Shown here: in pieces, positions 1 through 8,537 of the stretch | Layout of the letters: each line of letters starts with the position of its first letter | Numbering within the stretch: position 1 is the first letter of the stretch | DNA from: Actinomyces wuliandei | GTDB taxonomy: Bacteria > Actinomycetota > Actinomycetes > Actinomycetales > Actinomycetaceae | Direction of reading: 5' to 3' | NCBI RefSeq assembly: GCF_004010955.1 | Contig: NZ_CP025227.1 | Span: 3,043,762 to 3,107,761 of the forward strand | DNA: 64,000 bases | Notes under the pieces: model-generated | What the model saw: the letters and a program-made list of their open reading frames with translations, nothing else | What the model was told of the DNA's origin: nothing | Database searches by the model: none | Position numbers and translations under genes: made by a program

Positions 1-1340
1 GTCGCGGTATTGACCTGGTTGGTCAGGTAGTCGTCCCCTCCGTAGAGGGAGAGGATCCCCCCGGTCGAGGCGTCGACGGAGACCAGGGCCACGTGCAGGT
101 TCTCCGAGTGCCCCTCCGGCAGACCCTGGGCAGAGGCGACAGCCGCGTCCTGGTCGGTCTTGTCGATCGTGGTGACAATCTGGAAGCCACCGGTGTCGAT
201 CTCCTCCTCGCTCAGGCCAGCCTTCTCCTGGAGCTCGGTACGTACCATCTGCAGCAGGTAGCCGTTGGTACCGGCGTAGACCTGCTCCGTGCTCGGCGTG
301 ATCGTCTCCGGGAAGGCTGCGGAGTCATACTCCTCCTGGGTGATGTAGCCGTCCTCAAGCATGTAGTCCATGACCCGTTCCCACCGCGCCTCAGCCTGGT
401 CCGGGTTCACCGCAGGGTCCCAGGAGGTGGGAGAGGGCAGGACGCCGGCCAGCAGGGCCGACTCCGAGACGGTCAGGTCCACCGCAGACTTGTCGAAGAA
501 GGCCTGGGCCGCAGTCTCAATGCCGTAGGCGCCTCGCCCGTAGTAGACGGTGTTGAGGTAGGCGCCCAGGATCTCCTCCTTCGACTGCTGCTGGTCGATC
601 TTGATGGCCATAATGGCTTGCTGGAACTTGCCGAAGTAGGAGCTGGTGGTGTCGACGTAGTAGTTCTTGACGTACTGCTGCGTCAACGTGGACGCACCCT
701 GGGTCTCACCCCCGCGGAGGTTGTTCCACAGTGCCCGGGCGATGCCTCGGGGGTCCACACCGCTGTTGGAGTAGAAGGAGCGGTCCTCAGAGGCCACCAC
801 GGCGTTGCCCATGTAGTCCGGCAGGGAGTCGGCGTCCACCACCTTCCGGTTGTGCTCGGCAAACTTGCCCATCGCGGTGGTCCCGTCGGAGTAGTAGACG
901 GTCGTGGCCTGCGCCAGGGCGAACTCGTTGGGCTCAGGGACCCTGATGGTGGCATAGGCGTAGGCAAAAGTACCGACCACGGCCAGGACCATGAAGAGGA
1001 AGCTCCCCAGGACAAAGCGCCAGCTCGGAAGCCAGCGCCGTACCGGTCCCCTTCCGGCGCGCGGGTAGTTGAGGAAACGACGTCGTGCCTTGGCTCCTGC
1101 GCTCCCTGCAGCCCCGGCGCTGTCCGCCGCAGCCGACACAGCCGTGTCTGACCCCCGGTGCGCCCGGTCTGCGGACCTGCGGGCCCAGGGAAGACGGGGA
1201 AACGTGCGAGTGGATGCCCCAGAGGAGTCACTCCCCTCGCGCTCAGCGCTCGCCACCTGAGCAAGTTTCTTGCCGCTAGGACGAGAGCCACCCGGGTTCA
1301 TGTTGTCTGCCACGCGCTCCTCGCTTCGGTTGACGGCCAT
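1..1340 (-). CDS. Class A penicillin-binding protein (peptidoglycan glycosyltransferase/transpeptidase), 5' part; continues past the left edge
   Basis: Polymerises lipid II into glycan and cross-links peptides at the outer face of the membrane. The minus-strand frame stays open from the edge to ATG at 1340. Visible order: Arg/Ser-rich cytoplasmic tail (about residues 1-85), one membrane anchor (WRFVLGSFLFMVLAVVG), then a GT51 domain with EDRSFYSNSGVD, which carries the catalytic Glu, and GASTLTQQYVKNY. At the window edge the transpeptidase domain begins (ALVSVDASTGGILSLYGG). Its SxxK, SxN and KTG motifs would lie outside the window. An in-frame ATG at 1301 has GAGGAG 15 nt upstream and is an alternative start. 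A small inverted repeat (CGGTTG-ACAC-CAACCG, 1346-1361) sits just upstream of the chosen start. Confidence 0.9.
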   Translation of the reverse strand, partial: MAVNRSEERVADNMNPGGSRPSGKKLAQVASAEREGSDSSGASTRTFPRLPWARRSADRAHRGSDTAVSAAADSAGAAGSAGAKARRRFLNYPRAGRGPVRRWLPSWRFVLGSFLFMVLAVVGTFAYAYATIRVPEPNEFALAQATTVYYSDGTTAMGKFAEHNRKVVDADSLPDYMGNAVVASEDRSFYSNSGVDPRGIARALWNNLRGGETQGASTLTQQYVKNYYVDTTSSYFGKFQQAIMAIKIDQQQSKEEILGAYLNTVYYGRGAYGIETAAQAFFDKSAVDLTVSESALLAGVLPSPTSWDPAVNPDQAEARWERVMDYMLEDGYITQEEYDSAAFPETITPSTEQVYAGTNGYLLQMVRTELQEKAGLSEEEIDTGGFQIVTTIDKTDQDAAVASAQGLPEGHSENLHVALVSVDASTGGILSLYGGDDYLTNQVNTA

Positions 1341-2135
1341 GACATCGGTTGACACCAACCGTTGCGGTCGGTCTCGACTGGCACCGCCTCAGCACCTGCC
1401 GGTACCAGCAGACGGCAGGCGACGCCTGCGCGACGGACCTCCTGCACGGAGTCCGTTCACACGAGGATAGTAGCCTTGCCCCTTACTCGCGCTGTGAGGT
1501 TTGCCCCGCCCCACCGCCTCGGTCCGACACGGGCCTGGCTGCTCCCAGAAGGTGAGGAGACGCGCCCAGGGGGCAGGCTCCGGGGCGGCACCAGACCGTC
1601 CCGCCGTGCCAGGGCCTGCCACTCCAGCCCTACCGGCCGCACACGTCCAGGCCAGCCCGAGGCCGCACCCGGCCGCGCGGGCCTGGACCCAGCACCCCCG
1701 TCAGCCCCGGTCTCTACGCGACCAAGTACACACCGGCAGTCTGAGCGGTCCTGCCGGTCTCACCGGTGCAGCGGTGCGGGGCACGGACGCACTCGGACAC
1801 ACCGACAGGTCGGCCGCGACTGACGACAGGACCAGGACTCGACTGATGACAAAAGGCCTGCCCAGACCAGAAGACTCATGACAAAAGACCTATCTGCTCC
1901 ACGATAGTCTTCTGTGCGGGCGCCCGAGACGTCGGTTCCCGTGGACGGCATGTGCGATGGTCGCCCACGGGAACCGACAACCCAAACGCACTGGCGCTCT
2001 TCTGGCCGTACCCCGCTCTCAGGTACGCTCCCAGGCACTCTGCACCACCATCGGCAGCCCCTGTGACTCCTCTCTTACCTCCTCTCCAGGTGTCAGGCTT
2101 GCCAGGAGAAACTGCTCCTGCTGGGATGCTGACCC
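1341..2135. other. Gene-free interval between the PBP and the P-type ATPase
   Basis: Both genes are transcribed away from this 795-bp stretch. The open frames in it are short, rich in Pro/Arg, and match no family I recognise. It contains a direct repeat ATGACAAAAGRCCT (1846-1859 and 1878-1891) and the inverted repeat listed separately. It presumably holds both promoters. I could not assign -35/-10 boxes with confidence. Confidence 0.5.
1931..1978. repeat. Perfect 14-bp inverted repeat, 20-nt loop
   Basis: GTCGGTTCCCGTGG (1931-1944) is mirrored exactly by CCACGGGAACCGAC (1965-1978). There is no T-tract on either side, and it lies about 160 bp upstream of the ATPase start between two divergent genes. 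It is therefore more likely a protein-binding dyad or leader structure than a terminator. Confidence 0.6.
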
Positions 2136-5108
2136 ATGACCTCCACGACCTCCCAGGACACCGGGCACCCCGCGCCCTTCACCCGCCCCGCCTCCTCGGT
2201 GGCCTCAGACCTGGGCACGGAGACCAGCACGGGGCTGACCGCCGCCGAGGCATCCCGGCGCCTGGCCGCCAACGGCCTCAACGACCTACCGTCCGAGCCT
2301 GCCGTACCCGCATGGAGACGCCTCCTGTCCCAGCTCAACGACCCGCTCATCCACCTGCTGCTGGCAGCCGTGGTCATCTCCGCCGCCGCCTGGGTGCTGG
2401 AGGGGTCCCACGGAGTCCCCGTCGACTCAGTGGTCATCCTGGCCGTGGTCACCCTCAACGCCGTGATCGGCCTCGTCCAAGAGAGCAAGGCCGCTGACGC
2501 CGTCGCCGCCCTGTCAGAGATGACTCGGGCCACCTCGACCGTCCTGCGCGACGGGGCACGCCTCGTCGTGCCCTCCTCCGAGCTCGTTGTCGGGGACGTC
2601 CTGCTCCTGGCCGAGGGGGACCAGGTAGGGGCCGACGCCCGCCTGGTGGAGACAGCCACCTTGCGCGTGGTGGAGTCCTCCCTGACCGGCGAGGCCGAGG
2701 CTGTCACCAAGTCACCAGACCCCGTCGGCCCCGACACGGGTCTGGCCGACCGCACCTGCATGGTCTACCGAGGCACCGCCGTCGCCCAGGGCACCGGCCG
2801 GGCCGTCGTCGTGGCCACCGGGGCAGACACACAGATGGGTGCCATCGCCCAGATGCTGGAGTCCGTGGAGGAGAAGCCAACCCCGCTGCAGAAGGAGATC
2901 CAGCAGATCTCCAGGATGCTGGGGGTCATCGTCGTCATCATCGCCGTCGTCGTGGTGGGCACCCTCCTGGCTCTGGCCAGTGACCGCAGCGCCGAGACCG
3001 TCATCCAGGCCCTGCTGCTGGGCGTGTCCCTGGCGGTGGCCGCAGTGCCTGAGGGCCTGCCCGCGATCCTGTCGGTGGTCCTGGCGCTGGGGGTCCAGCG
3101 CCTGGCCCTGCACCGCGCCGTGGTCAAGAAGCTCACCAGCGTGGAGACCCTCGGGTCAGCCTCCGTCATCTGCTCGGACAAGACCGGCACACTCACCCGC
3201 TCGCAGATGACCGTCCAGGAGGTGGTCACCGCCTCGGGAACCGCTGTGGTCACCGGAACCGGCTACGCCCCCACCGGCCAGGTAGCCCCCGACGTCGACC
3301 GTGACGGCCGCCCCGACCCTGAGCCCCTGGCAGGGGCACTGGCCGACGAGGTCACGGTGGTGCTCTCCGGCGGGGCGATGGCCTCCGACGCCCAGCTGAG
3401 CGTGACCGAGGACGTGTGGTCCGTGGTGGGCGACCCCACGGAGGGGGCCTTCCTCGTGGCGGAGAGGAAGCTCGGCACCGACGGGAGCCGCCAGGAGCGT
3501 TTTACCCGCGTGGGCGAGATCCCCTTCACCTCCGAGCGCAAGATGATGTCCGTGCTGTACACCGACGCCAGGCACGGCACCATCATCGTGTCCAAGGGGG
3601 CGCCCGACGTACTCCTGGAACGCTGCGCACAGGTCCGCGTGGACGGGAAGGCCATCGTCCTGGACGAGAAGCAGGCCAGTCGCCTCACCGGGCACGTCAC
3701 GGACATGTCCGGCCGGGCCCTGCGCACTCTGGGCGTGGCCTACCGGGTGCTCACCGAGGAGGAGGCGACGCGTGTCGCCAATGTCACCGGCGGGGCGGGA
3801 GCAGGCGGCACCGCTGTGGCTGGTACCCCGGGCTCCCCACAGACCCCAGGCTCCACGGACGGCCTCTCCGTACAGGCCACTGTCCCGGCAGATGTCCCGG
3901 CAGAACCGTCTGACCTCTCCGACCTGGAGCACAACCTGGTCATGGCCGGCGTCGTTGGCATCATCGACCCGCCCCGTCCCGAGGCGGCCACCGCCGTCGC
4001 CGAGGCCCACCGCGCCGGGGTGCGCGTCCTCATGATCACCGGGGACCACCCGGCCACCGCAGGGCGCATCGCCGCTGACCTGGGCATCGCCGAGCGTGGG
4101 GCACGGGTGGTGACCGGCCGCGAGCTGAGCACGATGGACGAGGGCGCGCTGGACGTCGCCGTCGCCAAGGCCAATGTCTACGCCCGGGTGGCACCCGAGC
4201 ACAAGATGCGGATCGTCCACGCACTGCGGTCCCAGGGCCACACGGTGTCTATGACCGGTGACGGCGTCAACGACGCCCCCGCCCTGCGAGCCGCCGACAT
4301 CGGTGTGGCCATGGGGATCACCGGCACCCAGGTAACCAAGGAGGCCGCCGCCATGGTGCTGGCCGACGACAACTTCGCCACCATCGTGGACGCAGTGCGC
4401 GAGGGGCGGCGCATCTTCGACAACATCAAGAAGTTTCTGCGCTTCCTGCTGTCCTCCAACATGGGGGAGGTGCTCACCGTCTTCGGTGGCGTGGTGCTGG
4501 CGGGGGCCATCGGACTGTCCGAGGGCGCGGGGACTGACGTGGTGCTGCCTCTGCTGGCCACCCAGATCCTGTGGATCAACCTGGTCACCGACTCGGGGCC
4601 GGCCCTGGCCATGGGAGTGGACCCCAGCGTCGAGGACGTTATGGGGCGCCCGCCGCGCAGGCCTGACGACCGCGTGGTAGACGGCGCCATGTGGGGCGGG
4701 GTGCTGCTGGTGGGAGCGGTCATGGCTGTAGCCGCCCTGGCAACCCTGGACCTTTTCCTGCCCGGGGGCCTCATCGAGACCAGCCTGTCCACCGACGACC
4801 TGGACACGGCCCGCACGGCAGCCTTCACCACGCTCGTGCTGGCCCAGCTGTTCAACACCGTGAACTCCCGCTCGGAGCGGGTGAGCGCCTTCAGCCACCT
4901 GTTCGTCAACAAGTGGCTGTGGGGCTCTGTCCTCCTGGCCGTGGCGCTCCAGGTAGCCGTGGTGGAGGTGCCCCTGCTCCAGGCAGCCTTCTCCACCCGG
5001 CCCCTGGACCTGACCCACTGGGCGGTCGTGGTGGCCATGGCCTCCCTGGTGCTGTGGGCCGACGAGCTGCGCAAGGTGGTGGCAAGGGTCGCAGCCCGAG
5101 GGGCCTGA
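2136..5108 (+). CDS. P-type IIA (SERCA/PacL-like) calcium-type cation-transporting ATPase
   Basis: ATP-driven export of a divalent cation, probably Ca2+. 990 residues with the standard order: N-terminal cation-ATPase domain, M1-M2, actuator domain with TGEA (about 185), PEGLPA in M4 (305-310), DKTGTLT with phosphorylated Asp348, N domain, TGDGVNDAP (707-715), M5-M10. Residues that bind Ca2+ in SERCA have visible equivalents: Glu306 in PEGLPA, Asn775/Glu778 in SSNMGEV, Asn815/Thr818/Asp819 in NLVTD. That supports Ca2+ over Mn2+ or monovalent ions. Between the N and P domains there is an extra Gly/Pro/Thr-rich stretch (about residues 550-590) that the family does not need. Stands alone; the start is the first ATG of the frame, without a strong SD. 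Confidence 0.93.
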   Translation: MTSTTSQDTGHPAPFTRPASSVASDLGTETSTGLTAAEASRRLAANGLNDLPSEPAVPAWRRLLSQLNDPLIHLLLAAVVISAAAWVLEGSHGVPVDSVVILAVVTLNAVIGLVQESKAADAVAALSEMTRATSTVLRDGARLVVPSSELVVGDVLLLAEGDQVGADARLVETATLRVVESSLTGEAEAVTKSPDPVGPDTGLADRTCMVYRGTAVAQGTGRAVVVATGADTQMGAIAQMLESVEEKPTPLQKEIQQISRMLGVIVVIIAVVVVGTLLALASDRSAETVIQALLLGVSLAVAAVPEGLPAILSVVLALGVQRLALHRAVVKKLTSVETLGSASVICSDKTGTLTRSQMTVQEVVTASGTAVVTGTGYAPTGQVAPDVDRDGRPDPEPLAGALADEVTVVLSGGAMASDAQLSVTEDVWSVVGDPTEGAFLVAERKLGTDGSRQERFTRVGEIPFTSERKMMSVLYTDARHGTIIVSKGAPDVLLERCAQVRVDGKAIVLDEKQASRLTGHVTDMSGRALRTLGVAYRVLTEEEATRVANVTGGAGAGGTAVAGTPGSPQTPGSTDGLSVQATVPADVPAEPSDLSDLEHNLVMAGVVGIIDPPRPEAATAVAEAHRAGVRVLMITGDHPATAGRIAADLGIAERGARVVTGRELSTMDEGALDVAVAKANVYARVAPEHKMRIVHALRSQGHTVSMTGDGVNDAPALRAADIGVAMGITGTQVTKEAAAMVLADDNFATIVDAVREGRRIFDNIKKFLRFLLSSNMGEVLTVFGGVVLAGAIGLSEGAGTDVVLPLLATQILWINLVTDSGPALAMGVDPSVEDVMGRPPRRPDDRVVDGAMWGGVLLVGAVMAVAALATLDLFLPGGLIETSLSTDDLDTARTAAFTTLVLAQLFNTVNSRSERVSAFSHLFVNKWLWGSVLLAVALQVAVVEVPLLQAAFSTRPLDLTHWAVVVAMASLVLWADELRKVVARVAARGA

Positions 5109-5158
5109 ATGGCGTGCCCCCGTTGGGACGGGCTGGCAGAACCTCATCTCCCCTTTGC

Positions 5159-5443
5159 TGCACATCTTCACCTGGTAGGCCCAGTGCTCCTGTCCGCCCG
5201 GGGCATCTCGGACACGCCTTCACCCGCTCTGTTCCGCTAGACTCCCGAGAAGACGTGGTCGGCGTCCGCAAGGGCACAACCCTGTGCTGAAGTCCAAGAT
5301 GTGCAACGACAACCACGTTGCACATCTTGGACTCAACACCTGTCGGCACCCATCTTGCCTCACCCGCTTGTGGCGCATGAGTCCGGGGTAGCCCGGTCCC
5401 ATCCCGACGGACGCACGGAGCGACTTCGGGCTGAAGATGTGCA
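5159..5443. repeat. Nested inverted repeats built on AAGATGTGCA (four copies)
   Basis: A perfect 18-bp inverted repeat with a 7-nt loop lies at 5291-5308/5316-5333 (left arm begins AGTCCAAGATGTGCAACG). The core AAGATGTGCA also occurs outside it, as TGCACATCTTC at 5159-5169 and as GAAGATGTGCA at 5433-5443. The outer pair are therefore also inverted relative to each other. The 375-bp interval between the convergent ATPase and macrodomain genes holds no gene I can support. No T-tract follows the central stem. Confidence 0.6.
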
Positions 5444-5483
5444 TCAGGGGGTGACGGATGTCAGAACCTGCAGGACCACCCCG

Positions 5484-6383
5484 CTACCGGCCCTGGTGCT
5501 CCTCCAGGAGCACCTGGTACACCTGGGTGTCGTGCTGGGAGAAGGTGTCGATGACGACGAGCATGCCTTGACCGCCCCCCACCGCGTGACCACCGGCCTC
5601 CGCCGCTTCTCCGCCGTCCTCGTGCTCGCCCAGCCAGTCGAGGATCTCACGCAGCGCCACCCTGGCGGCCAGCTCGACCGGATACCCGAAGGCCCCGGTG
5701 GACACCGAGCACAGGGCGATGCTGCCCAGCCCGGCACTCCAGGTTGCCTCCAGGCAGGAGCGGTAGCAGGAGGCCAGCAGGCGGGCGTCCTCCTCCGTGG
5801 GCTCACCGCCGGAGACGACCGGGCCAACCGTGTGGACAACAGCCTGGGCGGGCAGGCTGAAGCCGGGGGTGAGGACGGCGGTACCGGTGGGCTCAGGCGC
5901 CCCCTGGGCGCCTACGTGCTCGGCGCAGGCATTGCGCAGCCACGGCCCGGCGGCGGCGTGGATGGCGTTGTCGATGCAGGCGTGACCGGGGACCCGGCAG
6001 CCCAGCAGGGCGCTGTTGGCGGCGTTGACGACGGCGCCCGCACGCAGACGCGTGATGTCACCCTGCCACAGGGCCACTGCGGACAGTGGCCCGCTGCTGG
6101 CCACGCGCGGCAGGGTGGCGACGTCAACCACGCCCCTGTCCCGGGTCTCGGCCGCCAGGAGGGCATCGATGGCGTCAGCGGCCTGCGGCGGCACAGGACC
6201 GGGCTCGCGCAGGGTCAGCAGTGCGTCCAGCAGCCGACGGTCAGCCTCGACCTGCCCGGTGGGGGTGAGCCGTCTGAGCCCGGAGCGGGCGAGGTAGCGC
6301 CTGGCGTCGTCAACGGCCCAGGCCAGCGCCTGGGCCAGGAGCGTCCCGTAGTCCCCGACGTGCTGCCCGGTGGCCCCGCTCAT
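5484..6383 (-). CDS. Zinc-type macrodomain protein, probable protein-ADP-ribose hydrolase
   Basis: Predicted to remove ADP-ribose from modified proteins or bind its derivatives. 299 residues: a helical N-terminal part (1-95), then a macrodomain with GDI (108-110), NAANSALLGC (120-129) and STGAFGYP (228-235). The segment GCRVPGHACIDN supplies Cys129, His134 and Cys136 in the arrangement that defines the zinc-dependent macrodomain branch. The start is ATG at 6383, overlapping the TGA of the upstream regulator (ATGA), which implies coupled translation. The frame stays open further upstream, but that part lies inside the regulator gene. Known relatives often sit beside a SirTM sirtuin and a lipoyl-carrier GcvH-like gene. 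Neither is next to this one. Confidence 0.85.
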   Translation of the reverse strand: MSGATGQHVGDYGTLLAQALAWAVDDARRYLARSGLRRLTPTGQVEADRRLLDALLTLREPGPVPPQAADAIDALLAAETRDRGVVDVATLPRVASSGPLSAVALWQGDITRLRAGAVVNAANSALLGCRVPGHACIDNAIHAAAGPWLRNACAEHVGAQGAPEPTGTAVLTPGFSLPAQAVVHTVGPVVSGGEPTEEDARLLASCYRSCLEATWSAGLGSIALCSVSTGAFGYPVELAARVALREILDWLGEHEDGGEAAEAGGHAVGGGQGMLVVIDTFSQHDTQVYQVLLEEHQGR

Positions 6384-6811
6384 GACGCACCCGCCGCGTC
6401 GTAGGCCTCCCGGGCGGCCAGGACCTGGCCGGCGTGGTCCTGCGCCCAGGTCCGCAGTGTCGTCATCGGCCCGCACAGTGTGGCCCCCAGAAGGGTCAGC
6501 TCGTAGTCCACGCGTGGCGGCACACCACCGGTCGCGGTGCGTTCCAGCAGGCCGTCGCGCTCCATGGAGCGCAGCGTCTGGGTGAGGACCTTGGGGGTCA
6601 CCCCACCGACACGACGGCGCAGGTCAGTGAAGCGCAGGGGGCCGTCGTGCAGGGCCACGACCACCAGGGGCGACCAGCGGTCCACGACGTGGCGCAGAAC
6701 CGTCCGCGAGGGGCACTGGGGCGACATGACGTCATAGTCAACAAGCGGGCTGCGCGGGCCGTGCAGGTCATCTGGACGACCCGCGACAGTGGGATACGCG
6801 ACATCAGTCAC
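6380..6811 (-). CDS. HxlR-family winged-helix transcriptional regulator
   Basis: 143 residues with the HxlR signature: CPSRTVLRHVVDRW, then a winged helix containing LRFTDLRRRVGGVTPKVLTQ and LRSMERDGLLER. The N-terminal Cys33 corresponds to the conserved cysteine that senses thiol or electrophile stress in YodB/HypR-type members. The start used is GTG at 6811. ATG at 6727 would give a 115-residue protein but would drop the YDV stretch usual before the Cys. It is divergent from the oxidoreductase at 6933 and overlaps the macrodomain gene by 4 nt. It probably controls both directions; the inducer is unknown. Confidence 0.85.
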   Translation of the reverse strand: MTDVAYPTVAGRPDDLHGPRSPLVDYDVMSPQCPSRTVLRHVVDRWSPLVVVALHDGPLRFTDLRRRVGGVTPKVLTQTLRSMERDGLLERTATGGVPPRVDYELTLLGATLCGPMTTLRTWAQDHAGQVLAAREAYDAAGAS

Positions 6812-6843
6812 AACAACCTCGGACCTTCCCTTAGTTTCCTTGA

Positions 6844-6867
6844 GGTATCTAGTATCTGGAACATACC
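6844..6867. promoter_or_regulatory. Candidate HxlR operator between divergent genes
   Basis: In the 121-bp divergent intergenic region GGTAT (6844-6848) pairs with ATACC (6863-6867), and GTATCT is directly repeated (6845-6850, 6852-6857). Position and AT-richness fit a regulator site. The assignment to the adjacent HxlR protein is inference. Confidence 0.3.
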
Positions 6868-6932
6868 ATCACGGCACCTGCCCCACAGCAGGAGCGGGAG
6901 CAGGACAGCCACCACGGCCTCAGGAGGGAACC

Positions 6933-7565
6933 ATGAAGATCGCAGTCATCGGCGGAACCGGCATGATCGGGTCACGCACTGTCGCCGAGGCGGCCTCTCG
7001 CGGCCACGAGGTCACCAGCGCCACCCGCTCGGGCAGGCCCGCCGAGGGCGCAGCGGCCAACGTCGTCACCCGGCTGTCCGACGTTGAGGTCGTGCGCCGC
7101 CTGCTGGCTGACAACGACGTCGTCATCATCACGACCTCACCCGACCGCACTGGCGGGCCGGTCCAGCCCACGATCGACGAGCACCGGGCCCTGGTGGAGT
7201 CCCTGACCGCCGAGCCGGTGGGACGGCTGGTCGTGGTGGGCGGCGCGGGGGCGCTGGAGACTGAGCCCGGCTCGGGCCGGCTCATCAAGGACACGCCCGG
7301 CTTCCCGGCGGAGATCTACCCTGAGGCCAACGCCTACGCCCAGGTCCTGGAGCTCTACCGGGGCGCGGGTACCGCCTTTGCCTGGTCCGTCGTGGCCCCG
7401 GCCCCGACGATCGAGCCGGGGCGGCGCACCGGGACCTACACCCAGGCCACAGACAGCCCCGCCGGCCCCCGGGTCTCCGCAGAGGACATGGCCGTGGCAC
7501 TGGTGGACGAGGCCGAGTCCGACGCCCACCGCAGCATCCGCTGGACGGTGGCCTCACAGGGCTGA
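6933..7565 (+). CDS. NAD(P)-binding Rossmann-fold oxidoreductase (NmrA/atypical SDR-like)
   Basis: 210 residues beginning MKIAVIGGTGMIGSR, the GxxGxxG dinucleotide-binding turn at the very N-terminus. It continues with SATRSG, typical of NADP-preferring atypical short-chain dehydrogenases, and VVVGGAGAL. There is no classical YxxxK pair in the expected place, so it may be a redox sensor or an isomerase-like member. The start is set by AGGAGG 4 nt before the ATG; the frame is open further upstream but that part crosses the promoter. Divergent from the HxlR regulator, an arrangement common for quinone or electrophile-responsive oxidoreductases. Confidence 0.85.
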   Translation: MKIAVIGGTGMIGSRTVAEAASRGHEVTSATRSGRPAEGAAANVVTRLSDVEVVRRLLADNDVVIITTSPDRTGGPVQPTIDEHRALVESLTAEPVGRLVVVGGAGALETEPGSGRLIKDTPGFPAEIYPEANAYAQVLELYRGAGTAFAWSVVAPAPTIEPGRRTGTYTQATDSPAGPRVSAEDMAVALVDEAESDAHRSIRWTVASQG

Positions 7566-7576
7566 GGCGCGGACGG

Positions 7577-7598
7577 CTCCCGGCAGCCGGGCCGGGAG
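7577..7598. terminator. GC-rich hairpin between convergent genes
   Basis: CTCCCGGC (7577-7584), loop AGCCGG, GCCGGGAG (7591-7598): a perfect 8-bp stem 12 bp after the oxidoreductase stop and 53 bp before the response-regulator stop. It lacks a U-tract, as is usual in actinobacteria. It may serve both strands. Confidence 0.5.
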
Positions 7599-7650
7599 AC
7601 CGCTCACCCGCCCCCACCCACCTCGGCAGGCGGCCTGCCAGCCCCGGTGG

Positions 7651-8496
7651 CTACCCGAGGACCTGCCCCAGCAGCCCGGCCCGCTCCGCCAGGACGGCGA
7701 GCTGGACACGGTTGCTGGCGCCCATCCGCTCCTGGGCGCTGCGCAGGTGGGTCTTGACCGTGGAGGCGGAGACGTAGAGCCGGGCCGCGATCTGCTCGGT
7801 GGTCAGGCCCTCCGCAGCCGCCTGGACCACCTCACGCTCCCGGTCAGTCAGCCTGCCCCCGCCCCCACCGGACGGCACGGTCCCCTCAGACCACGACAGC
7901 CGAGTGCGGGGCGCCCCGGCACCCGCCTGCCCGCCAGGCAATCCGCTACCAGGCAGCCCGGCGCAGGGGCTCCCGGCCTCCGCCAGGCTCCCGGGCCCGG
8001 CAGCGGCCCTGCCTACCCCGCCCGGAGCCACCGCCTGCCCCCGGGAGCGCACGTGCGCCAGGAGCGTGCGCATGGCCCCGGGCGACAGGGGGCTGTCTCC
8101 AGCCACGACCCGTCGCAGGCCGGGCACCAGTTCCTTGGGGGCAGAGACCTTGAGCAGGTAGCCCTCGGCCCCGGCCTCGATGGCACGCACCACCGCGTCG
8201 TCCACGTCCCACGTGGTCAGGGCGACCACGTGGGGGTGGCCTGCGGCCGCGCAGATGCGCCGGGTGGCCTCGATACCGTCCATGACCGGCATCCCCAGGT
8301 CCATGAGCACCACGTCTGCGGGGTGGTGGGCGACGACCTGGACCGCCTCCTGACCGTCGTCGGCCTGCGCCACGACCTCAAACTCCTCCCGGGGGCGCAG
8401 GAGAGGCAGGATGGCCGACCGGGTCAGCGGGTCGTCGTCAACGACGATGACCCGGACAGGCCCCGAGGTGGTCGCACCGGGCTCCGTTGTGTGCAC
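7651..8496 (-). CDS. NarL/FixJ-type response regulator
   Basis: 281 residues. Receiver domain at about 14-130 with acidic DDD (20-22), phospho-acceptor Asp66 in VVLMDLGMPVMDG, the switch Thr in ALTTWD and the conserved Lys in GYLLK. A Pro/Gly/Ala-rich linker of about 55 residues, longer than usual, separates it from the LuxR-type helix-turn-helix (LTDREREVVQAAAEGLTTEQ, then STVKTHLRSAQERMGA). It lies 41 bp downstream of its kinase and is presumably co-transcribed with it. The regulon is unknown. Confidence 0.93.
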   Translation of the reverse strand: MHTTEPGATTSGPVRVIVVDDDPLTRSAILPLLRPREEFEVVAQADDGQEAVQVVAHHPADVVLMDLGMPVMDGIEATRRICAAAGHPHVVALTTWDVDDAVVRAIEAGAEGYLLKVSAPKELVPGLRRVVAGDSPLSPGAMRTLLAHVRSRGQAVAPGGVGRAAAGPGSLAEAGSPCAGLPGSGLPGGQAGAGAPRTRLSWSEGTVPSGGGGGRLTDREREVVQAAAEGLTTEQIAARLYVSASTVKTHLRSAQERMGASNRVQLAVLAERAGLLGQVLG

Positions 8497-8537
8497 CTGC
8501 CCAGTCTACGTACCAGCAAGGCAGCCCGCTCCCATTC

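Noticed and set aside
1362..1881. Small plus-strand frames between the PBP and the ATPase
   Set aside because: Pro/Arg/Ser-rich, overlapping one another in different frames, without SD or family resemblance.
3156..5171. 671-codon open frame antisense to the P-type ATPase
   Set aside because: Composition (His/Gly/Gln-rich) is the usual mirror of a high-GC gene; no motif, and the opposite strand has all P-type signatures.
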